This document shows positions 1-11,099 of a stretch of 64,000 nucleotides of DNA, in pieces (within the stretch, counting starts at the first letter, position 1; the number at the start of each line of letters is the position of its first letter). Below the pieces are notes generated by a model that saw nothing but the letters and a program-made list of their open reading frames with translations, was not told the origin of the DNA and searched no databases. The DNA is from Hypericum androsaemum. Taxonomy: Eukaryota; Streptophyta; Magnoliopsida; Malpighiales; Hypericaceae. The position numbers were made by a program, and so were the translations under genes. The stretch is taken from contig OZ023194.1 in assembly GCA_963995505.1 (NCBI GenBank), forward strand, positions 13,326,428-13,390,427, in the 5' to 3' direction.

Positions 1-1375
1 TTAATGGAAGCGAAGAAGAATGGTGAACTACTGGCCATTTGTGAGGCTGGCAACATGATTAAGCAGCACCTCCAATTTTGCAGCACAATCATCGAGTCGG
101 ATTCCAAAGTTGCGATGGATACTCCCACTAATTCTGCAGGCATGGAGCTTGAGAACTTGGATTTGGATATTCGATCTATCTTGACGGCTTGTTTGGAATC
201 AATTCCATCAGGAAAAAGATATTATTTCTAATTCCGAAAGAAAATAGAAATAGAATCCATTTTTTACATTCATGTTTGGAACCAAAATTTAAATATAGGA
301 ATTGATTTGCTTTTTTTACATCAACACCCCGTCCCTTCCATTCATCAACTAAATGTACAAACAGCTAGTAATCTTGGCTTACAAACTACGCAGTAGCTTT
401 ATATAAACAAGTATTAGAAGATGAAAAGTCTACTTAATGCTAATCCTAACGGCTAGTACCATTAAATATTACAGCCATAAATACCTTACTATCACAGTTA
501 CTTCGCCACCTAATATAATTTATTGCCTAATCACATCACCTTCCACTAATCAAGAAAGATCAGCATTACATCACCCATAACTAAGTACTGCAATCTGCAG
601 AATCTTGAACAACTGCAGAACTTGAGGTTAGGTGATTATGGTGCTGCATAATCACCCTCATGTCTAAAGAGACAAGAATGGTGAAGAGGTGGAGTCTCTT
701 GAGATTGGTCGGTGGTGTTCAATGCAAAATCTGAATCGTGCCATCGAGTTTCAAGACTTTGATGACAAGGAAATGAACAAAGGTAAAGCGAGCATTGGCA
801 AAAATTCAACATCAACCCATCTCCCTCCACTAACCAAAACAAGCTACTAAACCCGATCTCCTAAAAATGCTACTGACCCACACAACATCCTCAGACTAGC
901 AACAAAAACCCAAGAGGTATGAGGCATAAGTAGGATGAGGAGAATCTGAGTTAGCGGAGAGGTAAGAGGCAGAAAAGGGTTAGTGTAGTATTCACTTGTA
1001 GGGGTATTATCGGTATTTAAGCACAATTCCGTCTTTGTTCCTTGGAATTCCGACCATTTTTCAAAGGATTTCAAATCCAGAGTTTGGGACAGAAATTGAA
1101 TCACTTTTTTGAGTGAAGTTGGTTCCAAACACACTTTTTTAAAACTCAAGAATTGGATTCCGATTTTCACATTTTTTTATGTTTCCAAATAAGCTGTTAG
1201 AGTTTATCTATGTATAAATTTGTGTACATACTTACAGAAGCTAATAGGGTGGTTGATTGGGTTGCTAAAGTTATTGACCTTTCTTTTGACTTTTTTTAAT
1301 CTTGAAAATTTAATTAACAATCCTCCTTTTGAGTTCAAGGAACTTCTCTTCTCTTGTATGACTCTTTTGGCTAAT
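1..1375 (+). pseudogene. Decayed RNase H-like (RVT_3-type) domain split by a DNA transposon
   Basis: Two coding remnants flank the element at 185-1196. The left part (frame of position 4) ends a run containing IIESDSK, followed by LDLDIRSILT. This is the central Asp motif and following helix of plant RNase H-like domains. The right part (1219-1299) reads FVYILTEANRVVDWVAK, the usual C-terminal motif of the same domain, then hits a stop. A further piece near 1318-1360, NNPPFEFKELLFSCM, matches the usual tail in a shifted frame. The stop codon of the left ORF at 229-231 lies inside the transposon. It could be the end of a LINE pol gene or of a stand-alone RNase H-like gene; the part upstream is outside the window. 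The family match comes from recognised motifs, not a search. Confidence 0.6.
185..1196. mobile_element. Non-autonomous DNA transposon, copy 1 of the CAGCTTGTTTGGAA family
   Basis: The left end (cggcttgtttggaa) and right end (ttccaaataagctg) are near-perfect inverted copies of the ends of the longer element at 25107-28221. The two copies share about 130 bp at the left and about 180 bp at the right, including internal 'gtttggaacc' repeats. The interior has no convincing ORF. No clear target duplication is visible here. The element interrupts an RNase H-like coding remnant. Superfamily not assigned. Confidence 0.65.
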
Positions 1376-3590
1376 CTAATCTATCCTAAGTATTAAGCTT
1401 AAAAAAAGATGGGTAGGATTCCAATTTTGAAGGGTGGAGAGGGCTCCTGGAATGTTTAGATATGGTAAAAACTACATAGATTTCCACAACCTAAATCACC
1501 AACGTTTACCTTTGTTACTAAACTTTTTACTTCCATTCCATTGTATCGTATCATAGTTGGTTAAACTTTTTACTATCATTCTACTGTATCGTACATAGTT
1601 GGTATAAATAATAAGAGAATTTTATTTTTTTTAATAATAAATTTGCTCTTTACAAATGAAAAACAATCAATGAAAAAATCACCTTTGAATATGATTTGAC
1701 AACTTGATTTTGAATAAAAATTAAAAATATATGAGTTGTTATATTGGTTATAATGTTTTTGTCCCTCAACATTTTTTTTACAAACAATCCCTCAACATGT
1801 TGTAACTACCATAGATTGCTAGGTACTAGCTTTGTTTAAAATTGACTATATACGTAGTGAATTTATGCGTCCATTTTTCCATAATGTGGAAATTCCATTG
1901 TTCAATTGAATTGTATGATTTAACTATATTTGGATTGTTTAACATGATGGCAATTATTTCATTCACTCCTCAAACTCGAGATTTTCCATTTCCACGTTTT
2001 AGTACCACTTTACTACTAAAAAAAGTACTACTCCACTAAGTAAATAAAAGGCCACGTTATAAAGAAAATTTTAAAAAAGTCGAGGACTCGTCATGTTTTC
2101 TGCGCCCAAATTAGGTATTTTCTTTGGACATAATGATTAACTTTATCATTGAAGCTCTGGAGAGAAAAATCAAAAGACTATATATTTCACTGTCTTGTAC
2201 TTTTTGATCAAGACTTGAAGCTAAATACTTCATAAAATTTATGTCTTTTATGATATATTTAATTTTTGGATTTTCTCATAGATCACATAACAGAAAAAAT
2301 AAAATGTTGAACATCACAATGCTGTGTTCTAAACTCTCATCCATGCTATCAAATTAAGTTTGTGTGATTAATAAGAGACTTGAATTTGTGTAGTAGATCT
2401 TAGGTTTAAATCTCCCGAATGAAAAAAAATCATCCAATTTTTTTAGGATCTGACATATTCGACTCTAAATACCAAATATAAAAAAATTATCATCCATGAT
2501 TGTCAATCTTTCCGCGAGTTGCTTTTTTTTAAATCACATTTTAAGATATCTGCTAACTGCATCCATGAACTTAAAGCTAAGTATCTCTATCTATAAACAT
2601 TATTTTTTCTTAGATGAGATGTTTAAAATGGCAACTGCATGTCTATATTAAGTATCCATCCACTTTGGATTGGAACTGACTAATTTATAGAATACTATTG
2701 GTTTAAATAGGTAGTTGAATCGATAACGGGAGGTAGAGTAGGAATTTCACATTTTGGTATGGATGATCTTGAAAAAAAAAATCACTTATATATTCAAAAT
2801 AAATATATACCTAAATAGTTTAATAAGCTCGAAAATCATGGTGTTGAGGTTACAATATTACGAATTGCAATAGTGATGTGTTTGTTTATAAGTGTGAAAT
2901 ATCTAACTACTCACTACTAAAATTTTGAGTTGGATAAAAAAGACTCTAATATGTCGTTAAGATTTTGGGTTGGATATGATGCTTTTCTTCCACGCCAAAG
3001 ACCAGTACTCAGAAGATTCTAACATGTTATAAAGAGCGAGTTGATCTCATGGCACGATGTTGCTCGCACATTGTATGTTTGCAAAGTTAGATATCGTGCA
3101 AATTTCAGTTTGATTGACTTCGTTCGAGTGGAGTAGTTTAGATTGTCACATTACTATTTGCAAGAGTAGTGTAATGTCCTTGCTATTTTTTTTGACATGA
3201 ATATTCACTATCCAACATTGTTATACCTTATTTTAGGAATAATTTTTATATCCGTAAGACTTGAGTGCACAAATACGTAGATTGTTATATGCATCCATTT
3301 GATTGATTCAAAGGAGGTAGGAGGTGGATTTTAACTCTAAGCCTATGACCGTATCAATAAGACCAGAAAAGTAAAGCGGAATCCCACAAAAAGACACTAG
3401 AAAAATCCTCATTAAGCATCGTCATTTCCCATTGCTCCTTACTATAAACTACACAAATAATAATCTCCACACCACACCACACCATTAAGAAAGAACAATA
3501 ATCTCCACCAAACTTTCGCTTTCGACGACCCGTAAACGAACCTTCTCCTTCCTTCTCTTCCTCTTCCTCTCCAGGAGACGCAAGAAAAAA
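1376..3590. other. Intergenic, AT-rich; no gene seen
   Basis: No ORF with recognisable motifs, no RNA gene and no clear repeat was found. The last 120 bases before 3611 are CT- and GA-rich and probably hold the promoter and 5' leader of the DUF962 gene. Confidence 0.6.
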
Positions 3591-3610
3591 GGTTGACCCA
3601 GAAGAAAAAA

Positions 3611-5898
3611 ATGGCGAAGAAGGGCGACGGGGGGCTGTTGGATTTGGAGACCCACTTCGCCTTCTACGGAGCCTACCACAGCAACCAAGTGAACATCCTT
3701 ATACACACTCTCTTCGTGTGGCCGATCCTCTTCTCTTCGCTCATGCTTCTCCACTACGTCCCTCCCATGTTCGATGTTGGCCACGGCCTCGTCATCAACG
3801 TTGGGTTCTTCTCCACGCTCTTTTACGCGCTCTTCTACGTGTTGTTGGATCGAAAAGCCGGATCTTTGGGGGCTTTCCTTTGTTTCGCTTGCTGGGTTGG
3901 CGCTGATTTGCTCTCTGATAAGCTTGGTCACTCCCTTGCTTGGAAGGTAGGTAGCTCCTCTTTTGTTTTAGATTTTTAATGTTAAAGTTTGGAGCTTGAG
4001 GGTCTAGATTCTCTGTAATTTGTTCTTTCTTTTTTTTCCTTGCTTCGAATTTCCCGTATCTTCCTTTGTTTTGGTTGTTGGGTTGGTGCTAGTTTCCTCT
4101 CACTAAGCTTGGTCACTCCTTTGATTAAGTGGTTGATCTTAAAGTTTGAAGCTTTTTGGCAATATGGTTGTTGATGGTTAAAGTTTGAAGCTTTTTGGTA
4201 ACATGGTTGTGGAAAAGATGGGTGGATGTTAATAATGGTAAGATGTGAATTTGTGGGGAACTGGTGAAAATTTTGGAAATTGGTGAGGAACTTCTTGTTT
4301 TTGAAAGGTTTTAAATACCCTTTTGTGTGTTGGGTGATTTAGTATGGCGGCAGGAAGATTGGATGGAAAGTGTTCATATTTGCTTTGTTTTGGTTGTTGG
4401 GTTGGTGGTAGTTTCTTCTCCACTGAGTGAGCCCGTGAGCTGCGACTCTCTTGCTTGGAAGGTCTTTGTTTATTTAAATTGTAATGTTAAAAGTTTGAAT
4501 CTTTACGTCAATTTGATCTTGGTTGATCGATGGTACACCACCTAGAATGCATGTTTGTAGAAAAGATTGATGATTTCTTAAAATCACGGGAGGCATATTT
4601 GTGGGGGGAAGGCAAAAAGTTTTGAAATCAGCACGGAAGTTTGGATTTTCTTTCATGTGCATTGATTGATTAATGGTGTATCGTGGTAGGAAGTGGGATA
4701 AGAAGTATTCTCGTTTGCCTTTCCGTTCATTCAACATTCCGTTCATTTGGGTTTGGTTGGTGTTTCATGTGTTTTCTACTTTCCCATGAAATGAATAAGC
4801 CGCCTTTGTTTCATCAGTGTGTTGTGATTTTACTTCAGGAAGTTGCAGAAGTTTTAGACGGGTGGGATCAGACTTATGCAGTTAGTTGGATGCCTCGGAC
4901 TCTTGTAATGTTTGACCTTATAAGTCCACTGAATGCTTTTGAAGTTGGTTGCAGTTTTTCTGATGCTTAGGACTTTGTGATCATGCTTATAAATTTTTTC
5001 GATGGGAGTATATATAGGAGCTAAATGGTAGTTTGGACCTAATGACCAAACGAGATTATTTTTGTTTGTATATTGTTGAACAAAAAGGTTTGAGCTCAGA
5101 AATTTAGTGTTCATCTTCTTGTGCAAGAATATGCGCGAGGAATGTCGAGCATTTTCCTCTCTCTCTGTGTTGAGCCTCAACAACCTTCTTTAGTGACATA
5201 TTTCATGATTGATTCACTAGCTTTATGATCTTTGATTCACAAAGGAGGATAGAACTTGTTTGGGTCTCGGAATCGGATTGCTTTATGCGAGTAGAAACTA
5301 ACTTGTTTCTTCTTCTGCTTTGAAGAATTCTTACCTCTGCATTAGCAAGCAGGAACACTTTGTAGGACAGTAGAATTCGATAGATTATGAGGATTTACTT
5401 GGAAACAAAGTATAGCTGGTCCTGGAAAAGTGACATTGTTTAGTGATCTGAAGTTTGAGCTTGACTTATTTTGTTCCGCATCCGATTAGGTGGCAGTCGC
5501 GGCACAGTTGTTTTGCTGGACGGGACAGTTCCTCGGCCACGGGGTGTTTGAGGCAAGTGCTATCTGACTCTTCGGTTTAGTGTAAGAAAAATCGTGGACC
5601 ATTCTGACCAAATCTTTCTCTGGCAGGGACGAGCTCCCGCTCTCTTGGATAACCTAGCACAGGCCTTTCTGACCGCGCCATTTTTCGTTCTGCTTGAGGT
5701 GAGTCAAAAAACTTGAATATCACCTACCTGATATAATCATCGTTCAGCAAGCTGTAAATCGACTGTTGTCTCGAATATCAGGTTCTGCAAACGGCCTTCG
5801 GCTACGAGCCGTACCCTGGCTTTCATGCCAGCGTGAAGGCGAAGACGGAAGCCGAACGCAAGAAGTGGATGGACAAGAAAGCGAAGAAATCCACTTAA
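3611..5898 (+). CDS. DUF962 / Mpo1-like ER membrane protein
   Basis: Four coding exons: 3611-3946, 5490-5552, 5627-5698 and 5782-5898, giving 195 residues in one continuous frame. The family (DUF962, yeast Mpo1) comprises small multi-pass ER proteins; Mpo1 is an Fe-dependent dioxygenase acting on 2-hydroxy fatty acids in phytosphingosine breakdown. Visible family marks are ETHFAFYGAYHSN near residue 13 (His15, His23), a GHS motif closing exon 1, GHGVFEGRAPALLDN across exons 2-3, and GYEPYPGF in exon 4. Four or five hydrophobic segments occupy about residues 28-160, followed by a Lys-rich tail. The ATG at 3611 is chosen because it begins the conserved MAKK start. Intron 2 is GC-AG (AG|GCAAGT); the others are GT-AG. 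The last exon is duplicated at 21103-21219. Enzyme activity in plants is inferred. Confidence 0.9.
3869..4740 (+). repeat. Three degenerate tandem copies of exon 1's 3' end plus flanking intron
   Basis: The end of exon 1 and its adjoining intron sequence recur at about 4063 and 4381. Shared words include 'gttgggttggtg', 'agcttggtcactcc' (copy 2), 'ctcttgcttggaaggt' (copy 3) and 'ttaaagtttg'. Copy 3 keeps a splice-donor-like 'cttggaag|gtcttt'. The copies are diverged, with stops or indels, so they are not extra exons. Confidence 0.6.
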
Positions 5899-6168
5899 GC
5901 TTGGGGGAGGGAGGGGGAGTCACAGGGTAGACATCTATCTCCATTGACTGCTGCTCCACCTATATATGTATAATGGTGAGAATTGTCCGTGCTGATGTAT
6001 CTAATTAGCGACTCCTCTCTCGTGTGCTTAAATAAACTTCTCTTTTGGTCCCCTTAATTACACTCGGTATCTTATCCGATAAAGAATCCGAGGGTCCTCT
6101 AACGCCTGCTAAATTAAATCATATGCGACCATCTGGACACGCTAATCAAATAACTTCTCTGTAACAAT

Positions 6169-6645
6169 CATTGTTTTGAGACGGTGGTCCGACCGGCAGT
6201 CCGACCGGTCGGACTGTGAATCGGAAGGGTTAGCAGGTCAAAAAACATGGTCAGAATGCCAAACCTTATGAACCGGAGATTTTCCGGTCGGACTGGATGG
6301 TTGGACCAGAAAAGTGACCCGGAAAATTCCGGTTCGTTAGGTTTTGGGAAAAAAAGTGAAAAATCGAGCTTAAACATACCGAATTTTGCCATTTTCTTTC
6401 TGATTTTCAACCCTAAAATTTAAAAAATTCCCCGAAACAAGTATTTGATTCTATTTGTGCATGTATTTCATTAATTTTAGAGGTGTGAGTATAATTACAT
6501 ATACGACTATACATATATAATTTAAAATATATATATTTTATTAAAAAAAAGTCCGGTCCGATCGACAGTTCAACCGATCGGACCAGTTGACCCAGAGTTC
6601 GGAAGAAAATCCGGGTTGAGCTCCGGGTCGTTTTTGAAAACAATG
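6169..6645. mobile_element. MITE-like element with CATTGTTTT/AAAACAATG ends and 8-bp target duplication
   Basis: Short inverted ends are flanked on both sides by gtaacaat (6161-6168 and 6646-6653). The interior is rich in 'gaccggt/accggtc' words ('gtccgaccgg', 'ccgatcgg'). A related copy lies at 26912-27372. It is absent from the matching place in unit B near 21430. No coding capacity. Confidence 0.7.
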
Positions 6646-6893
6646 GTAACAATCATTGTTACTTGTCCACTCCTTTTCTCAGTTATCAGAGAGGGGGGAC
6701 TTTTGGTATTAAAATAAAAGCGTGCCGCTGGTTTCGGATAGAAACCAAACCTATTACCGATCTTGTAGGACGATATATCGGAAATTATTTAACTTTTTAT
6801 TGAATTAATATTATTAGAACTATGAAATTTAAATAGATATCAATTGCTTGAAAATCGAAGTAATTACTGCAACATTGAATCATGAAGTCATAA

Positions 6894-8055
6894 CTTAATA
6901 GCTCGCTGAATGCAACCTCCTAGTTGTACAGTAAAATCTTGGGCCTAGATTGGATCTGGAATTTCCCATTCTGATCCGTCCGGACGAGGGGCAAGACATT
7001 AAAAAGGGCAAGAAAAAAATGATAAAAAAGTGTGTGAGTCCCTCACCTATAGACATATTTTCTTTAGTCCCCACTCAATTCGGTCTCGCGTGCGTGGCAC
7101 AAAGCGCTTTAAATGCACGTGAGTGGGGAATTAAATGGCTGGCGCATTAACTAAATGCACTCTAATTAATGGCCGAGCCTCCATTAATTTTTTTCACTCA
7201 AATTAATAGCTAGCCTCTATTAGTTTTTTTTAAATCTTGCACCTTATTTTTTAAAATTGAATTAGAGTATTAAAATTAATTATTTAATTATTATTATAAT
7301 TATTATTAAATATTAATCGAACATGCCATTTTTTGTAATTGAGTATGTCATTTTGTCATAACTAGCATGTTATTTTATCGTAATCGGGTCTGCCAATCTA
7401 ACATAATGGGGCAAGTCATTTTAACATAACTGGATATGCTACTTTATCGTAATCGGGCATGTCATTTAGACGTAACTGAGTATGTCATTTTATCGTAATC
7501 GGACATATTATTTTATTGTAACCGGATATGCCACTTTATCGTAACTGGGCATACAATTAATTGTGACCAACCATTAATTTATGATATTTTGGTGCGTGAG
7601 CCATAATAAATGTACCATTCAATTGCTACCAAAACAAGAAAAAAAGAAAACGAAGAGACACATGTGCAAATTAATTCGACGACGTCGTAATAAATCACTG
7701 CAGGGGACACAGAGCTCATACACCAAAATGTCATAAATGCCTATCAGGGACACGCGACAAAAATCCACTGTTGGATCTTTGTATGCGTATTTTCATAGCA
7801 AAATGCACAGCTCAGATTAAGTTTGTGCCAGCCGGATTGGGTCTATTAGAGTCCTGACCCAATACGGCATCTAAAATCTATGTAACGTGATCTCCTTTAA
7901 AGTAATAACATCTCTAAAATGATAAAAAAATCTCGGTCCTGAGTTGGAACCAATGTTAAAATTTAATAACTCTTATATTAATACCTTTTTCAGAAAATTT
8001 AATGCTAAATTTCGGTCCCAATTTTGCATAAAGTGACAATTTTTGAATACATACA
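6894..8055. other. Intergenic, no gene; part of the DNA extra to unit A
   Basis: No gene seen. Holds the degenerate minisatellite at 7325-7557. The remainder is AT-rich with no assignable element ends. Confidence 0.5.
7325..7557. repeat. Degenerate minisatellite, about 23-28 bp unit, about 9-10 copies
   Basis: Variants of the unit 'cgtaatcgggcatgtcattt' repeat head to tail with length variation and drift ('cgtaactgagtatgtcattt', 'cataactggatatgctactt'). Confidence 0.6.
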
Positions 8056-8941
8056 TATATTTTAGGGCAAATTACTCTCAAGTCCCTGACCTTTGGTCGC
8101 CCTCCCCCTAGGGTCTCTGACTTTTGGAAAATGATTGTCCCGTCCCTAAGTTTTGATGATAATAGACTCTCGGGTCCCTAGAGCCAGAATATTCTTTTTT
8201 TTTCGGTGAACTCCCACTTGAAATGACCAAAATGCCCTTAAACAAAAAAACTAAAAAATAGGGCAAATTACCCTCACGTCCCTGAGGTTTGGTCACCCTC
8301 CTCCTAGGGTCCCTGACTTTTGGAAAATGATTGTCCCGTCCCTAAGTTTTGATGATAATAGACTCTCGGGTCCCTGGAGGCAGAATATTTCATATTCTCC
8401 GGTGAACCCCCACCTGAAATGATCAAAATGCCCCTCTCACTTAAAAATCAAAAAAATTCTCTCATTCTACCTTCACCTTCTTCTTCCTCCCAACTTTTAA
8501 CCAAAACTAAACTTTAGAATCAAAATTTAAATAATCCTAATTTATAAACTCCAATTTTAATTAACACCAACTAATCCAATCCAATCCCTTCAATTCTAAT
8601 TAACAACAACTAATCGATTCAAGTCCAACACCATCTTCTTCCTTGCGTCTTCTTCCAACACCATCTTCTTCCTTGCATCATCATACGAGGGTGAGGCAAA
8701 GCTTCTGCCGAGCCTGCTGCGTCTCGTGGGCACGGAAATGAGTTTACCCATTGTAAGAAGCAAACCCGGGTTCTGGACGGCGGTGACCCAGTCCTTGAAT
8801 TTCCATCCTCGATGAAGAAAATAGAAACCCAGATTTGTTGAAATCATCGTCGTCGAAACCGTCATCGTGGCGAGCTCCCACTCCTGGTCCTCTTCTTCCT
8901 TAACTTCCGAAGGGGCGGACTGGCGGATGTAGCTGGGGGCG

Positions 8942-9090
8942 ACGAAGGCATTGGAGACCACCACGACGGAGACGAGACAGAGATGAAGGCATTGGAGACC
9001 ACCGAGACAGAGATGTGACAGAGACGAAGACGTTGGAGACCACCACGATAGAGACGAAGGCGTTGGAGACCACCGCGATGGAGATGACGG
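8942..9090. repeat. Short GC-rich tandem array inside the inner MULE
   Basis: Four variants of 'gaaggcattggagaccacc' followed by 'acgacggagac' or 'gagacagagat' repeat at irregular 30-45 bp spacing. This produces spurious ORFs on both strands. Confidence 0.6.
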
Positions 9091-9157
9091 TGCTGAGACG
9101 AAGACGACAGCGCCAAGACGGAGATGAGGCAGAGACGACGGGGCCGAGACTCCATCG

Positions 9158-9327
9158 TCTTTTTCTTGTCTCTGCCAGCGTCCTTCGGCTTCTTGTTCAT
9201 CTAGGGTGGGACCACCTCGTCGGTCCGCTTGAGCTTGTCTCTGACTTTGAGGTAGGGGGCAAGCTCCTTGAAATCCATCGTTCTCTTGACGGTTACCAGA
9301 TCCTTAGCTTCGTCCACCTCAATGCTC
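9158..9327 (-). pseudogene. Captured fragment of a heavy-metal-associated isoprenylated plant protein (HIPP) gene
   Basis: On the minus strand the region reads [19 protein letters not shown], then [12 protein letters not shown] and EVVPP, then a stop and a Lys-rich stretch. This is the C-terminal half of an HMA domain as found in HIPP proteins (pattern: [17 protein letters not shown] ... LxPYLxxKLKRxVEVVPPKK). The metal-binding CxxC loop and the CaaX tail are absent. The fragment lies wholly inside the inner Mutator-like element, so it is best explained as transposon capture. Family recognised from motif memory only. Confidence 0.65.
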
Positions 9328-10734
9328 TTGGGTGGGTTTGTTTGTGGATTTAATTGTTAATAATAAAGGAAGGAACGATGGCCACCCCCAATTAAAGGAA
9401 GGAACGATGTCATAAATTAATTGGGTTTGTTTGTGGGTCAAGAATCTTAATATCCAATTCCTTCCTTTAATGGAGATGGTGGATTTGTTTATTTTATGGT
9501 GTGATGGTGGATTTTGTTGATTTTATGGGTTTGAAGGTCCCTGGATTCTTGCAACCTGAGATGTTTGTTTGATTAATTGGGTTGGTCTTAACTAATTAGA
9601 ATTTTATCTTCTTCTTTTGGATTTCTGGGATGGTATTAAGTTTTAGTTTTGATTGAAGATGGGAAGAAGAAGAAGAAATGGGAGGAAGAAGGAGTTGAAG
9701 GTAGAAGAAGAGGATTTTTTTTATTTTTTAGTGAGAAGGTATTTTGGTCATTTCAAGTGGAAGTTCACCGGAAAAAAGGGAATATTCCGGTTCCAGGAAC
9801 CCGAGAGTCTATTATTATCAAAACTTAAAGACGAGATAATCATTTTCCAAAATTCAGGGACCCTAGGGGGAGAGTGACCAAAGTCTAGAAACGTGAGAGT
9901 AATTTGCCCTAAAAAATATCATCTTCTAACCTTTGAATACTATGAAACCAAACCCAAAAATTAATAACATGAACAACACTTCCAATCAATTAAACAACAA
10001 ACATCATCATTCCCAAATCAAAGCAGTAACACTAACTTGTTAATTCTTGAACCCAAAAGATCTCTAAATCAATTAACCACCCAGAATCGCCGTCTCGAAC
10101 AAACCCTGCCAATCCTCATGGGTACGCGAGGCCCACGAGCGGCGTCAGAGAACGACGACCTCCCTGCTCAACGAACGACGGCCGGAGAGCCGACGAAGAA
10201 AGCTGGTGAACGGTGGCGCCGTGAAGCAATTGAGCGCCGTGAAGCGATTGAGTGCCGGAGGTTAGGGGAGGAGCAGGAGGCACCGATCACCTGGCGTGTG
10301 AGCTTGATCCGCTCCTTGACCTCCTTCTCAAACTTTTGGAGTTTGACCTCGTCGATGGACTCCGATCTGGTCAAGCTTAGGCTTCAGCTGATCCGACTTC
10401 ATCGCCAGCATTAACCGCCTCTAATCCGACGAGGACGACGTAGAAGTTCTGACTTCCGTAGCGGCGGTCGCCCGATCTGGTTCGTATCGGCCGGTGACAT
10501 CGTTGTCGTCTCTGGATTTTTGGGAACAACTCCTAGTACTTCTTCTTCTTCGTCGATTTGCGGGACTCAAGAAAACCGACACTAAAACTTGCTCCGGCTT
10601 CTTGTCGGCTATTGATTGGGACCAAAATCGATTGGAACAGAGGGGGATACGAGGAAAGCGATGACCTTTCCATGGAAAACCATAGATTTATGCCTTAGGT
10701 TTCCATGGTTTCGATTTGTGTGCTTTAACTATGT

Positions 10735-11088
10735 TGTAATGTTCCGAATTGAGGAATTGGTATTTAAGAACCCTAATCTGTGATTTGGGGAAGAAGAAAA
10801 TAAACGAGAGAGAGAAGAGGAATAGAAGAGAGGAAGAGGGGAATCACCGCCTCAAGTCAATTAAGAATTGGTAAAGTGTCAAGATAGTTCCAGAGTCTGT
10901 ATACATTTCTACTTATAGTTCCTGGGCCTATACACATGCTAGCCCATATGGTCCAGCCCACATCCAATCTAAAGTTCTTTTCCCGCTAAGTCCTCTTTCC
11001 CGCTCAGTCCAGAATTCCTCTTCCCGCGCTTCCTCTTTATTGGTCCACATCAGCTGGTTCGTACACGTCAGCTGCCAAGCACATTACA
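10735..11088 (-). repeat. 3' LTR of the gypsy element
   Basis: 354 bp, TGTAATG...CATTACA. It differs from the other LTR at two sites (the base after 'gaggaattg' and 'ctttcccgctc' versus 'ctttctcgctc'). Confidence 0.92.
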
Positions 11089-11099
11089 GCTCCCGCCCT

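Larger units (their letters stand above)
8261..9909. mobile_element. Inner Mutator-like element with captured gene sequence
   Basis: Begins gggcaaattaccctc and ends gagagtaatttgccc. It is flanked by a perfect 9-bp duplication, taaaaaata (8252-8260 and 9910-9918). The terminal repeats are the same family as the outer element. The GC-rich interior (8640-9350) contains a heavy-metal-domain gene fragment and a short repeat array, which makes it a Pack-MULE-type element. Confidence 0.85.

Noticed and set aside
3485..3931. 148-codon ORF opposite DUF962 exon 1
   Set aside because: Shadow of the coding exon; charged low-complexity translation with no motif.
8596..9353. Several 110-120 codon ORFs on both strands near 8.6-9.35 kb
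   Set aside because: They arise from the GC-rich tandem array and captured fragment within the inner MULE. None corresponds to a complete gene.
10168..10374. Minus-strand ORF starting MTRSESIDEVKLQKFEKEVKE
   Set aside because: It may be another captured gene piece in the outer MULE, but I cannot tie it to a family.
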